From Skeletonema tropicum (taxonomy: Eukaryota > Bacillariophyta > Thalassiosirophyceae > Thalassiosirales > Thalassiosiraceae), in the NCBI GenBank assembly GCA_037178625.1, contig CM074134.1, positions 1,426,001 to 1,490,000 on the forward strand: DNA of 64,000 nt, in the 5' to 3' direction. Every line of letters begins with the position of its first letter. The stretch's first letter is position 1. The position numbers and the translations under genes were made by a program. Shown here piece by piece: positions 26,776-42,697 of the stretch. The notes beneath the pieces were generated by a model, which did not search any database, was not told the DNA's origin, and saw only the letters and a list, made by a program, of their open reading frames with translations.

Positions 26776-29700
26776 ACTGGGCATCGATATCACCATATAT
26801 CTAGCACTGGGCATCGATATCCAGTGAGATATCTAGCACAGGGCATCGATATCCAGTGAGATATCTAGCACTGGGCATTGATATGCCCAGATATCCAGCA
26901 CTGTGCATCGATATCCCCAGATAGCCAGCACTGGGCATCAATATTGCCAGATAATTTAGCTCTGGGCATCGATATCCAGTGAGATATCTAGGACTGGACA
27001 TCGATATCGCCTGATATCTAGCACTGGGCATCGATATTCTGTGAGATATCTAGCACTGGGCATCGATATCCTGTGAGATATCTAGCACTGGGCATCGATA
27101 TCCAGTGAGAGGATATCTAACACTGGGGCATCGATGTCACCAGATATCTAGCACTGGGCATCAATATCCCCGGATATCCAGCACTGGGCATAGATATTCC
27201 CAGATATCTAGCTTTGGGCATCGATATCCAATGAGATATCTAGCACTGGGCATCGATATCACCATATATCTAGCACTGGGCATCGATATCCAGCACTGGG
27301 CATCGATATCCAGTGAGATATCTAGCTCTGGGCATCAATATCCAATGAGATATCTAGCACTGGGCATCGATATCACCATATATCTAGCACTGGGCATCGA
27401 TATCCAGTGAGATATCTAGCACAGGGCATCGATATCCAGTGAGATATCTAGCACTGGGCATTGATATGCCCAGATATCCAGCACTGTGCATCGATATCCC
27501 CAGATAGCCAGCACTGAACATCAATATCGCCAGATATCTATTTCTGGGCATCGATATCCAGTGAGATATCTAGGACTGGACATCGATATCGCCTGATATC
27601 TAGCACTGGGCATCGATATCCAGTGAGATATCTAGCACTGGGCATCGATATTGCAAGATTTCTAGCACTGGGCATCGGCATCAATATCCAGTGAGATATC
27701 TAGCACTGGGAATCGATATCCAGTGAGAGGATATCTAACACTGGGCATCGATGTCACCAGATATCTAGCACTGGGCATCAATATCCCCAGATATCCAGCA
27801 CTGGGCATAGATATCCCCAGATATCTAGCTCTGGGCATTGATATCCAATGAGATATCTAGCACTGGGCATCGATATCACCATATATCTAGCACTGGGCAT
27901 CGATATCCAGCACTGGGCATCGATATCCAGTGAGATATCTAGCTCTGGGCATCAATATCCAATGAGATATCTAGCACTGGGCATCGATATCACCATATAT
28001 CTAGCACTGGGCATCGATATCCATTGAGATATCTAGCACAGGGCATCGATATCCAGTGAGATATCTAGCACTGGGCATTGATATGCCCAGATATCCAGCA
28101 CTGTGCATCGATATCCCCAGATAGCCAGCACTGGGCATCAATATCGCCAGATATCTAGCTCTGGGCATCGATATCCAGTGAGATATCTAGGACTGGACAT
28201 CGATATCGCCTGATATCTAGCACTGGGCATTGATATCCTGTGAGATATCTAGCACTGGGCATCGATATCGCAAGATTTCTAGCACTGGACATCGATATCC
28301 AGTGAGATATCTAGCACTGGGCATCGATATCCAGTGAGAGGATATCTAACACTGGGCATCGATGTCACCAGATATCTAGCACTGGACATCAATATCCCCA
28401 GATATCCAGCACTGGGCATAGATATCCCCAGATATCTGGCTCTGGGCATCGATATCCAATGAGATATCTAGCACTGGGCATCGATATCACCATATATCTA
28501 GCACTGGGCATCGATATCCAGCACTGGGCATCGATATCCAGTGAGATATCTAGCTCTGGGCATCAATATCCAATGAGATATCTAGCACTGGGCATCGATA
28601 TCACCATATATCTAGCACTGGGCATCGATATCCATTGAGATATCTAGCACAGGGCATCGATATCCAGTGAGATATCTAGCACTGGGCATTGATATGCCCA
28701 GATATCCAGCACTGTGCATCGATATCCCCAGATAGCCAGCACTGGGCATCAATATCGCCAGATATCTAGCTCTGGGCATCGATATCCAGTGAGATATCTT
28801 GGACTGGACATCAATATCGCCTGATATCTAGCACTGGGCATCGATATCCTGTGAGATATCTAGCACTGGGCATCAATATCGCAAGATTTCTAGCACTGGG
28901 CATTGATATCCAGTGCGATATCTAGCACTGGGCATCGATATCCAGTGAGAGGATATCTAACACTGGGCATTGATGTCACCAGATATCTAGCACTGGGCAT
29001 CAATATCCCCAGATATCCAGCACTGGGCATAGATATCCCCAGATATCTAGCTCTGGGCATCGATATCCAATGAGATATCTAGCACTGGGCATCGATATCA
29101 CCATATATCTAGCACTGGGCATCGATATCCAGCACTGGGCATCGATATCCAGTGAGATATCTAGCTCTGGGCATCAATATCCAACGAGATATCTAGCACT
29201 GGGCATCGTTTTCACCATATATCTAGCACTGGGCATCGATATCCATTGAGATATCTAGCACAGGGCATCGATATCCAGTGAGATATCTAGCACTGGGCAT
29301 TGATATGCCCAGATATCCAGCACTGTGCATCGATATCCCCAGATAGCCAGCACTGGGCATCAATATCGCCAGATATCTAGCTCTGGGCATCGATATCCAG
29401 TGAGATATCTAGGACTGGACATCGATATCGCCTGATATCTAGCACTGGGCATCGATATCCTGTGAGATATCTAGCACTGGGCATCGATATCGCAAGATTT
29501 CTAGCACTGGGCATCGGCATCAATATCCAGTGAGATATCTAGCACTTGGCATCGATATCCAGTGAGAGGATATCTAACACTGGGCATCGATGTCACCAGA
29601 TATCTAGCACTGGGCATCAATATCCCCAGATATCCAGCACTGGGCATAGATATCCCCAGATATCTAGCTCTGGGCATCGATATCCAATGAGATATCTAGC

Positions 29701-32580
29701 ACTGGGCATCGATATCACCATATATCTAGCACTGGGCATCGATATCCAGCACTGGGCATCGATATTTAGTGAGATATCTAGCTCTGGACATCAATATTCA
29801 ATGAGATATCTAGCACTGGGCATCGATATCACCATATATCTAGCACTGGGCATCGATATCCATTGAGATATCTAGCACAGGGCATCGATATCCAGTGAGA
29901 TATCTAGCACTGGGCATTGATATGCCCAGATATCCAGCACTGTGCATCGATATCCCCAGATAGCCAGCACTGGGCATCAATATCGCCAGATATCTAGCTC
30001 TGGGCATCGATATCCAGTGAGATATCTAGGACTGGACATCGATATCGCCTGATATCTAGCACTGGGCATCGATATCCTGTGAGATATCTAGCACTGGGCA
30101 TCGATATTGCAAGATTTCTAGCACTGGGCATCGGCATCAATATCCAGTGAGATATCTAGCACTTGGCATCGATATCCAGTGAGAGGATATCTAACACTGG
30201 GCATCGATTTCACCAGATATCTAGCACTGGGCATCAATATCCCCAGATATCCAGCACTGGGCATAGATATCCCCAGATATCTAGCTCTGGGCATCGATAT
30301 CCAATGAGATATCTAGCACTGGGCATCGATATCACCATATATCTAGCACTGGGCATCGATATCCAGCACTGGGCATCGATATCCAGTGAGATATCTAGCT
30401 CTGGACATCAATATTCAATGAGATATCTAGCACTGGGCATCGATATCACCATATATCTAGCACTGGGCATCGATATCCATTGAGATATCTAGCACAGGGC
30501 ATCGATATCCAGTGAGATATCTAGCACTGGGCATTGATATGCCCAGATATCCAGCACTGTGCATCGATATCCCCAGATAGCCAGCACTGGGCATCAATAT
30601 CGCCAGATATCTAGCTCTGGGCATCGATATCCAGTGAGATATCTAGGACTGGACATCGATATCGCCTGATATCTAGCACTGGGCATCGATATCCTGTGAG
30701 ATATCTAGCACTGGGCATCGATATCGCAAGATTTCTAGCACTGGGCATCGGCATCAATATCCAGTGAGATATCTAGCACTGGGCATCGATATCCAGTGAG
30801 AGGATATCTAACACTGGGCATCGATGTCACCAGATATCTAGCACTGGGCATCAATATCCCCAGATATCCAGCACTGGGCATAGATATCCCCAGATATCTA
30901 GCTCTGGGCATCGATATCCAATGAGATATCTAGCACTGGGCATCGATATCACCATATATCTAGCACAGGGCATCGATATCCAGCACTGGGCATCGATATC
31001 CAGTGAGATATCTAGCTCTGGGCATCAATATCCAATGAGATATCTAGCACTGGGCATCGATATCACCATATATCTAGCACTGGGCATCGATATCCATTGA
31101 GATATCTAGCACAGGGCATCGATATCCAGTGAGATATCTAGCACTGGGCATTGATATGCCCAGATATCCAGCACTGTGCATCGATATCCCCAGATAGCCA
31201 GCACTGGGCATCAATATCGCCAGATATCTAGCTCTGGGCATCGATATCCAGTGAGATATCTAGGACTGGACATCGATATCGCCTGATATCTAGCACTGGG
31301 CATCGATATCCTGTGAGATATCTAGCACTGGGCATCGATATCGCAAGATTTCTAGCACTGGGCATCGGCATCAATATCCAGTGAGATATCTAGCACTGGG
31401 CATCGATATCCAGTGAGAGGATATCTAACACTGGGCATCGATGTCACCAGATATCTAGCACTGGGCATCAATATCCCCAGATATCTAGCACTGGGCATAG
31501 ATATCCCCAGATTTCTAGCTCTGGGCATCGATATCCAATGAGATATCTAGCACTGGGCATCGATATCACCATATATCTAGCACTGGGCATCGATATCCAG
31601 CACTGGGCATCGATATCCAGTGAGATATCTAGCTCTGGGCATCAATATCCAATGAGATATCTAGCACTGGGCATCGATATCACCATATATCTAGCACTGG
31701 GCATCGATATCCATTGAGATATCTAGCACAGGGCATCGATATCCAGTGAGCAGATATCTAGCACTGGGCATTGATATGCCCAGATATCCAGCACTGTGCA
31801 TCGATATCCCCAGATAGCCAGCACTGGGCATCAATATCGCCAGATATCTAGCTCTGGGCATCGATATCCAGTGAGATATCTAGGACTGGACATCGATATC
31901 GCCTGATATCTAGCACTGGGCATCGATATCCTGTGAGATATCTAGCACTGGGCATCAATATCGCAAGATTTCTAGCACTGGACATCGGCATCAATATTCA
32001 GTGAGATATCTAGCACTGGGCATCGATATCCAGTGAGAGGATATCTAACACTGGGCATCGATGTCACCAGATATCTAGCACTGGGCATCAATATCCCCAG
32101 ATATCTAGCACTGGGCATAGATATCCCCAGATATCTAGCTCTGGGCATCGATATCCAATGAGATATCTAGCACTGGGCATCGATATCACCATATATCTAG
32201 CACTGGGCATCGATATCCAGCACTGGGCATCGATATCCAGTGAGATATCTAGCTCTGGGCATCAATATCCAATGAGATATCTAGCACTGGGCATCGATAT
32301 CACCATATATCTAGCACTGGGCATCGATATCCATTGAGATATCTAGCACAGGGCATCGATATCCAGTGAGATATCTAGCACTGGGCATTGATATGCCCAG
32401 ATATCTAGCACTGTGCATTGATATCCCCAGATAGCCAGCACTGGGCATCAATATCGCCAGATATCTAGCTCTGGGCATCGATATCCAGTGAGATATCTAG
32501 GACTGGACATCGATATTGCCTGATATCTAGCACTGGGCATCGATATCCTGTGAGATATCTAGCACTGGGCATCGATATCG

Positions 32581-34077
32581 CAAGATTTCTAGCACTGGGC
32601 ATCGGCATCAATATCAAGTGAGATATCTAGCACTGGGCATCAATATCCAGTGAGAGGATATCAAACACTGGGCATCGATGTCACCAGATATCTAGCACTG
32701 GGCATCAATATCCCCAGATATCCAGCACTGGGCATAGATATCCCCAGATATCTAGCTCTGGGCATCGATATCCAATGAGATATCTAGCACTGGGCATCGA
32801 TATCCAGTGAGATATCTAGCACTGGGCATTGATATGCCCAGATATCCAGCACTGTGCATCGATATCCCCAGATAGCCAGCACTGGGCATCAATATCGCCA
32901 GATATCTAGCTCTGGGCATCGATATCCAGTGAGATATCTAGGACTGGACATCGATATCGCCTGATATCTAGCACTGGGCATCGATATCCTGTGAGATATC
33001 TAGCACTGGGCATGGATATCGCAAGATTTCTAGCACTGGGCATCGATATCCAGTGAGATATCTAGCACTGGGCATCGATATCCAGTGAGAGGATATCTAA
33101 CACTGGGCATCGATGTCACCAGATATCTAGCACTGGGCATCAATATCCCCAGATATCCAGCACTGGGCATAGATATCCCAAGATATCTAGCTCTGGGCAT
33201 CGATATCCAATGAGATATCTAGCACTGGGCATCGATATCACCATATATCTAGCACTGGGCATCGATATCCAGCACTGGGCATCGATATCCAGTGAGATAT
33301 CTAGCTCTGGGCATCAATATCCAATGAGATATCTAGCACTGGGCATCGATATCACCATATATCTAGCACTGGGCATCGATATCCATTGAGATATCTAGCA
33401 CAGGGCATCGATATCCAGTGAGATATCTAGCACTGGGCATTGATATGCCCAGATATCCAGCACTGTGCATCGATATCCCCAGATAGCCAGCACTGGGCAT
33501 CAATATCGCCAGATATCTAGCTCTAAGCATTGATATCCAATGAGATATCTAGGACTGGACATCGATATCGCCTGATATCTAGCACTGGGCATCGATATCC
33601 TGTGAGATATCTAGCACTGGGCATCGATATCGCAAGATTTCTAGCACTGGGCATCGATATCCAGTGAGATATCTAGCACTGAACATCGATATCCAGTGAG
33701 AGGATATCTAACACTGGGCATCAATGTCACCAGATATCTAGCACTGGGCATCAATATCCAGTGAGATATCTAGGACTGGGCATAGATATCCCCAGATATC
33801 TAGCTCTGGGCATCGATATCCAATGAGATATCTAGCACTGGGCATCGATATCCAGTGAGATATCTAGCACTGGGCATTGATATGCCCAGATATCCAGCAC
33901 TGTGCATCGATATCCCCAGATAGCCAGCACTGGGCATCAATATTGCCAGATATCTAGCTCTGGGCATCGATATCCAGTGAGATATCTAGGACTGGACATC
34001 GATATCGCCTGATATCTAGCACTAAGCATCGATATCCTGTGAGATATCTAGCACTGGGCATCGATATCGCAAGATTT
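32581..34077 (-). repeat. Two HOR units lacking about six monomers
   Basis: Marker spacings are 441 bp (32581-33022) and 437 bp (33633-34070), with a normal 611-bp unit between. Both short units run from the monomer 16/15 region straight to the monomer 8/9 region, with CATCGATATCCAATGAG followed soon by GGGCATTGATATGCCC. They lose the duplicated triplet and its surroundings. A similar deletion in alternating units suggests one event spread by exchange, or recombination between the two internal triplets. Confidence 0.65.
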
Positions 34078-37000
34078 CTAGCACTGGGCATCGGCATCAA
34101 TATCCAGTGAGATATCTAGCACTGGGCATCGATATCCAGTGAGAGGATATCTAACACTGGGCATCGATGTCACCAGATATCTAGCACTGGGCATCGATAT
34201 CCAGTGAGATATCCAGCACTGGGCATAGATATCCCCAGATATCTAGCTCTGGGCATCGATATCCAATGAGATATCTAGCACTGGGCATCGATATCACCAT
34301 ATATCTAGCACTGGGCATCGATATCCAGCACTGGGCATCGATATCCAGTGAGATATCTAGCTCTGGGCATCAATATCCAATGAGATATCTAGCACTGGGC
34401 ATCGATATCACCATATATCTAGCACTGGGCATCGATATCCATTGAGATATCTAGCACAGGGCATCGATATCCAGTGAGATATCTAGCACTGGGCATTGAT
34501 ATGCCCAGATATCCAGCACTGTGCATCGATATCCCCAGATAGCCAGCACTGGGCATCAATATCGCCAGATATCTAGCACTGGGCATCGATATCCAGTGAG
34601 ATATCTAGGACTGGACATCGATATCGCCTGATATCTAGCACTGGGCATCGATATCATGTGAGATATCTAGCACTGGGCATCAATATCGCAAGATTTCTAG
34701 CACTGGGCATCGATATCCAGTGAGATATCTAGCACTTGGCATCGATATCCAGTGAGAGGATATCTAACACTGGGCATCGATGTCACCAGATATCTAGCAC
34801 TGGGCATCAATATCCCCAGATATCCAGCACTGGGCATAGATATCCCCAGATATCTAGCTCTGGGCATCGATATCCAATGAGATATCTAGCACTGGGCATC
34901 GATATCACCATATATCTAGCACTGGGCATCGATATCCATCACTGGGCATCGATATCCAGTGAGATATCTAGCTCTGGGCATCAATATCCAATGAGATATC
35001 TAGCACTGGGCATCGATATCACCATATATCTAGCACTGGGCATCGATATCCATTGAGATATTTAGCACAGGGCATCGATATCCAGTGAGATATCTAGCAC
35101 TGGGCATTGATATGCCCAGATATCCAGCACTGTGCATCGATATCCCCAGATATCCAGCACTGGGCATCAATATCGCCAGATATCTAGCTCTGGGCATCGA
35201 TATCCAGTGAGATATCTAGGACTGGACATCGATATCACCTGATATCTAGCACTGGGCATCGATATCCTGTGAGATATCTAGCACTGGGCATCGATATTGC
35301 AAGATTTCTAGCACTGGTCATCGACATCAATATCCAGTGAGATATCTAGCACTGGGCATCGATATCCAGTGAGAGGATATCTAACACTGGGCATCGATGT
35401 CACCAGATATCTAGCACTGGGCATCAATATCCCCAGATATCCAGCACTGGGCATAGATATCCCCAGATATCTAGCTCTGGGCATCGATATCCAATGAGAT
35501 ATCTAGCACTGGGCATCGATATCACCATATATCTAGCACTGGGCATCGATATCCAGCACTGGGCATCGATATCCAGTGAGATTTCTAGCTCTGGGCATCA
35601 ATATCCAATGAGATATCTAGCACTGGGCATCGATATCACCATATATCTAGCACTGGGCATCGATATCCATTGAGATATCTAGCACAGGGCATCGATATCC
35701 AGTGAGATATCTAGCACTGGGCATTGATATGCCCAGATATCCAGCACTGTGCATCGATATCCCCAGATAGCCAGCACTGGGCATCAATATCGCCAGATAT
35801 CTAGCTCTGGGCATCGATATCCAGTGAGATATCTAGGACTGGACATCGATATCGCCTGATATCTAGCACTGGGCATCGATATCCTGTGAGATATCTAGCA
35901 CTGGGCATCGATATCGCAAGATTTCTAGCAGTGGGCATCGGCATCAATATCAAGTGAGATATTTAGCACTGGGCATCGATATCCAGTGAGAGGATATCTA
36001 ACACTGGGCATCGATGTCACCAGGTATCTAGCACTGGGCATCAATATCCCCAGATATCCAGCACTGGGCATAGATATCCCCCGATATCTAGCTCTGGGCA
36101 TCGATATCCAATGAGATATCTAGCACTGGGCATCGATATCACCATATATCTAGCACTGGGCATCGATATCCAGCACTGGGCATCGATATCCAGTGAGATA
36201 TCTAGCTCTGGGCATCAATATCCAATGAGATATCTAGCACTGGGCATCGATATCACCATATATCTAGCACTGGGCATCGATATCCATTGAGATATCTAGC
36301 ACAGGGCATCGATATCCAGTGAGATATCTAGCACTGGGCATTGATATGCCCAGATATCCAGCACTGTGCATCGATATCCCCAGATAGCCAGCACTGGGCA
36401 TCAATATCGCCAGATATCTAGCTCTGGGCATCGATATCAAGTGAGATATCTAGGACTGGACATCGATATCGCCTGATATCTAGCACTGGGCATCGATATC
36501 CTGTGAGATATCTAGCACTGGGCATCGATATCGCAAGATTTCTAGCAATGGGCATCGGCATCAATATCCAGTGAGATATCTAGCACTGGGCATCGATATC
36601 CAGTGAGAGGATATCTAACACTGGGCATCGATGTCACCAGATATCTAGCACTGGGCATCAATATCCCCAGATATCCAGCACTGGGCATAGATATCCCCAG
36701 ATATCTAGCTCTGGGCATCGATATCCAATGAGATATCTAGCACTGGGCATCGATATCACCATATATCTAGCACTGGGCATCGATATCCAGCACTGGGCAT
36801 CGATATCCAGTGAGATATCTAGCTCTGGGCATCAATATCCAATGAGATATCTAGCACTGGGCATCGATATCACCATATATCTAGCACTGGGCATCGATAT
36901 CCATTGAGATATCTAGCACAGGGCATCGATATCCAGTGAGATATCTAGCACTGGGCATTGATATGCCCAGATATCCAGCACTGTGCATCAATATCCCCAG

Positions 37001-38213
37001 ATAGCCAGCACTGGGCATCAATATCGCCAGATATCTAGCTCTGGGCATCGATATCCAGTGAGATATCTAGGACTGGACATCGATATCGCCTGATATCTAG
37101 CACTGGGCATCGATATCCTGTGAGATATCTAGCACTGGGCATCGATATCGCAAGATTTCTAGCACTGGGCATCGATATCCAGTGAGATATCTAGCACTGG
37201 GCATCGATATCCAGTGAGAGGATATCTAACACTGGGCATCGATGTCACCAGATATCTAGCACTGGGCATCAATATCCCAGATATCCAGCACTGGGCATAG
37301 ATATCCAGTGAGATATCTAGCTCTGGGCATCGATATCCAATGAGATATCTAGCACTGGGCATCGATATCACCATATATCTAGCACTGGGCATCGATATCC
37401 ATTGAGATATCTAGCACAGGGCATCGATATCCAGTGAGATATCTAGCACTGGGAATTGATATGCCCAGATATCCAGCACTGTGCATCGATATCCCCAGAT
37501 AGCCAGCACTGGGCATCAATATCACCAGATATCTAGCTCTGGGCATCGATATTCAGTGAGATATCTAGGACTGGACATCGATATCGCCTGATATCTAGGA
37601 CTGGGCATCGATATCCGGTGAGATATCTAGCACTGGGCATCGATATCGCAAGATTTCTAGTACTGGGCATCGGCATCAATATCCAGTGAGATATCTAGCA
37701 CTGGGCATCGATATCCAGTGAGAGGATATCTAACACTGGGCATCAATGTCACCAGATATCTAGCACTGGGCATCAATATCCCCAGATATCCAGCACTGGG
37801 CATAGATATCCCCAGATATCTAGCTCTGGGCATCAATATCCAATGAGATATCTAGCACTGGGCATCGATATCACCATATATCTAGCACTGGGCATCGATA
37901 TCCATTGAGATATCTAGCACTGGGCATCGATATCCAGTGAGATATCTAGCACTGGGCATTGATATGCCCAGATATCCAGCACTGTGCATCGATATCCCCA
38001 GATAGCCAGCACTGGGCATCAATATCGCCAGATATCTAGCTCTGGGCATCAATATCCAGTGAGATATCTAGGACTGGACATTGATATCGCCTGATATCTA
38101 GCACTGGGCATCGATATCCTGTGAGATATCTAGCACTGGGCATCGATATCGCAAGATTTCTAGCACTGGGCATCGGCATCAATATCCAGTGAGATATCTA
38201 GCACTGGGCATCG

Positions 38214-38335
38214 ATATCCAGTGAGAGGATATCTAACACTGGGCATCGATATCGCAAGATTTCTAGCACTGGGCATTGATATCCAGTGAGATATCTAGCA
38301 CTGGGCATCGATATCCAGTGAGAGGATATCTAACA
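38214..38335 (-). repeat. Partial unit duplication (monomers 19-20-1)
   Basis: The sequence around the unit boundary, AGTGAGAGGATATCTAACAC followed by CATCGATATCGCAAGATTTC, is duplicated in part. As a result AGAGGATATCTAACACTGGG occurs at about 38223 and again at about 38323, with a monomer 1 marker between. The first copy lacks the usual CATCGATGTCACC continuation. This is a local gain of about three monomers. Confidence 0.6.
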
Positions 38336-40142
38336 CTGGGCATCGATGTCACCAGATATCTAGCACTGGGCATCAATATCCCCAGATATCCAGCACTGGG
38401 CATAGATATCCCCAGATATCTAGCTCTGGGCATCGATATCCAATGAGATATCTAGCACTGGGCATCGATATCACCATATATCTAGCACTGGGCATCGATA
38501 TCCAGCACTGGGCATCGATATCCAGTGGGATATCTATTTCTGGGCATCAATATCCAATGAGATATCTAGCACTGGGCATCGATATCACCATATATCTAGC
38601 ACTGGGCATCGATATCCATTGAGATATCTAGCACAGGGCATCGATATCCAGTGAGATATCTAGCACTGGGCATTGATATGCCCAGATATCCAGCACTGTG
38701 CATCGATATCCCCAGATAGCCAGCACTGGGCATCAATATCGCCAGATATCTAGCTCTGGGCATCGATATCCAGTGAGATATCTAGGACTGGACATCAATA
38801 TCGCCTGATATCTAGCACTGGGCATCGATATCCTGTGAGATATCTAGCACTGGGCATCGATATCGCAAGATTTCTAGCACTGGGCATCGATATCCAGTGA
38901 GATATCTAGCACTGGGCATCGATATCCAGTGAGAGGATATCTAACACTGGGCATCGATGTCACCAGATATCTAGCACTGGGCATCAATATCCCCAGATAT
39001 CCAGCACTGGGCATAGATATCCCCAGATATCTAGCTCTGGGCATCGATATCCAATGAGATATCTAGCACTGGGCATCGATATCACCATATATCTAGCACT
39101 GGGCATCGATATCCAGCACTGGGCATCGATATCCAGTGAGATATCTAGCTCTGGGCATCAATATCCAATGAGATATCTAGCACTGGGCATCGATATCACC
39201 ATATATCTAGCACTGGGCATCGATATCCATTGAGATATCTAGCACAGGGCATCGATATCCAGTGAGATATCTAGCACTGGGCATTGATATGCCCAGATAT
39301 CCAGCACTGTGCATCGATATCCCCAGATAGCCAGCACTGGGCATCAATATCGCCAGATATCTAGCTCTGGGCATCGATATCCAGTGAGATATCTAGGACT
39401 GGACATCAATATCGCCTGATATCTAGCACTGGGCATCGATATCCTGTGAGATATCTAGCACTGGGCATCGATATCGCAAGATTTCTAGCACTGGGCATCG
39501 ATATCCAGTGAGATATCTAGCACTGGGCATCGATATCCAGTGAGAGGATATCTAACACTGGGCATCGATGTCACCAGATATCTAGCACTGGGCATCAATA
39601 TCCCCAGATATCCAGCACTGGGCATAGATATCCCCAGATATCTAGCTCTGGGCATCGATATCCAATGATATATCTAGCACTGGGCATCGATATCACCATA
39701 TATCTAGCACTGGGCATCGATATCCAGCACTGGGCATCGATATCCAGTGAGATATCTAGCTCTGGGCATCAATATCCAATGAGATATCTAGCACTGGGCA
39801 TCGATATCACCATATATCTAGCACTGGGCATCGATATCCATTGAGATATCTAGCACAGGGCATCGATATCCAGTGAGATATCTAGCACTGGGCATTGATA
39901 TGCCCAGATATCCAGCACTGTGCATCGATATCCCCAGATAGCCAGCACTGGGCATCAATATCGCCAGATATCTAGCTCTGGGCATCGATATCCAGTGAGA
40001 TATCTAGGACTGGACATCGATATCGCCTGATATCTAGCACTGGGCATCGATATCCTGTGAGATATCTAGCACTGGGCATCGATATCGCAAGATTTCTAGC
40101 ACTGGACATCGGCATCAATATCCAGTGAGATATCTAGCACTG

Positions 40143-42697
40143 GGCATCGATATCCAGTGAGAGGATATCTAACACTGGGCATCGATGTCACCAGATATCT
40201 AGCACTGGGCATCAATATCCCCAGATATCCAGCACTGGGCATCGATATCCCCAGATATCTAGCTCTGGGCATCGATATCCAATGAGATATCTAGCACTGG
40301 GCATCGATATCACCATATATCTAGCACTGGGCATCGATATCCAGCACTGGGCATCGATATCCAGTGAGATATCTAGCTCTGGGCATCAATATCCAATGAG
40401 ATATCTAGCACTGGGCATCGATATCACCATATATCTAGCACTGGGCATCGATATCCATTGAGATATCTAGCACAGGGCATCGATATCCAGTGAGATATCT
40501 AGCACTGGGCATTGATATGCCCAGATATCCAGCACTGTGCATCGATATCCCCAGATAGCCAGCACTGGGCATCAATATCGCCAGATATCTAGCTCTGGGC
40601 ATCGATATCCAGTGAGATATCTAGGACTGGACATCGATATCGCCTGATATCTAGCACTGGGCATCGATATCCTGTGAGATATCTAGCACTGGGCATCGAT
40701 ATCGCAAGATTTCTAGCACTGGGCATCAATATCGCAAGATTTCTAGCACTGGGCATCGATATCCAGTGAGAGGATATCTATCACTGGGCATCGATGTCAC
40801 CAGATATCTAGCACTGGGCATCAATATCCCCAGATATCCAGCACTTGGCATCAATATCCCCAGATATCTAGCTCTGGGCATCGATATCCAATGAGATATC
40901 TAGCACTGGGCATCGATATCACCATATATCTAGCACTGGGCATCGATATCCAGCACTGGGCATCGATATCCAGTGAGATATCTAGCTCTGGGCATCAATA
41001 TCCAATGAGATATCTAGCACTGGGCATCGATATCACCATATATCTAGCACTGGGCATCGATATCCATTGAGATATCTAGCACAGGGCATCGATATCCAGT
41101 GAGATATCTAGCACTGGGCATTGATATGCCCAGATATCTAGCACTGTGCATCGATATCCCCAGATAGCCAGCACTGGGCATCAATATCGCCAGATATCTA
41201 GCTCTGGGCATCGATATCCAGTGAGATATCTAGGACTGGACATCGATATCGCCTGATATCTAGCACTGGGCATCGATATCCTGTGAGATATCTAGCACTG
41301 GGCATCGATATCCTGTGAGATTTCTAGCACTGGGCATCGGCATCAATATCCAGTGAGATATCTAGCACTTGGCATCGATATCCAGTGAGAGGATATCTAA
41401 CACTGGGCATCGATGTCACCAGATATCTAGCACTGGGCATCAATATCCCCAGATATCCAGCACTGGGCATCGATATCCCCAGATATCTAGCTCTGGGCAT
41501 CGATATCCAATGAGATATCTAGCACTGGGCATCGATATCACCATATATCTAGCACTGGGCATCGATATCCAGCACTGGGCATCGATATCCAGTGAGATAT
41601 CTAGCTCTGGGCATCAATATCCAATGAGATATCTAGCACTGGGCATCGATATCACCATATATCTAGCACTGGGCATCGATATCCATTGAGATATCTAGCA
41701 CAGGGCATCGATATCCAGTGAGATATCTAGCACTGGGCATTGATATGCCCAGATATCCAGCACTGTGCATCGATATCCCCAGATAGCCAGCACTGGGCAT
41801 CAATATCGCCAGATATCTAGCTCTGGGCATCGATATCCAGTGAGATATCTAGGACTGGACATCGATATCGCCTGATATCTAGCACTGGGCATCGATATCC
41901 TGTGAGATATCTAGCACTGGGCATCGATATCGCAAGATTTCTAGCACTGGGCATCAATATCGCAAGATTTCTAGCACTGGGCATCGATATCCAGTGAGAG
42001 GATATCTATCACTGGGCATCGATGTCACCAGATATCTAGCACTGGGCATCAATATCCCCAGATATCCAGCACTTGGCATCAATATCCCCAGATATCTAGC
42101 TCTGGGCATCGATATCCAATGAGATATCTAGCACTGGGCATCGATATCACCATATATCTAGCACTGGGCATCGATATCCAGCACTGGGCATCGATATCCA
42201 GTGAGATATCTAGCTCTGGGCATCAATATCCAATGAGATATCTAGCACTGGGCATCGATATCACCATATATCTAGCACTGGGCATCGATATCCATTGAGA
42301 TATCTAGCACAGGGCATCGATATCCAGTGAGATATCTAGCACTGGGCATTGATATGCCCAGATATCTAGCACTGTGCATCGATATCCCCAGATAGCCAGC
42401 ACTGGGCATCAATATCGCCAGATATCTAGCTCTGGGCATCGATATCCAGTGAGATATCTAGGACTGGACATCGATATCGCCTGATATCTAGCACTGGGCA
42501 TCGATATCCTGTGAGATATCTAGCACTGGGCATCGATATCCTGTGAGATTTCTAGCACTGGGCATCGGCATCAATATCCAGTGAGATATCTAGCACTTGG
42601 CATCGATATCCAGTGAGAGGATATCTAACACTGGGCATCGATGTCACCAGATATCTAGCACTGGGCATCAATATCCCCAGATATCCAGCACTGGGCA
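40143..42697 (-). repeat. Recent 1228-bp (two-unit) tandem duplication
   Basis: Uncommon variants recur at exactly 1228 bp. They are CATCGATATCCCC where other units have CATAGATATCCCC (40241/41469), the doubled CGCAAGATTTCTAGC (about 40701/41929), GGATATCTATCACTG (about 40773/42001), GCACTTGGCATCAATA (40841/42069), TCCTGTGAGATTTC (41311/42539) and GCACTTGGCATCG (41365/42593). The lag equals one 611-bp plus one 617-bp unit. Identity appears to hold from about 40143 to about 41469 in the first copy. This is the youngest-looking duplication in the array. Confidence 0.8.
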
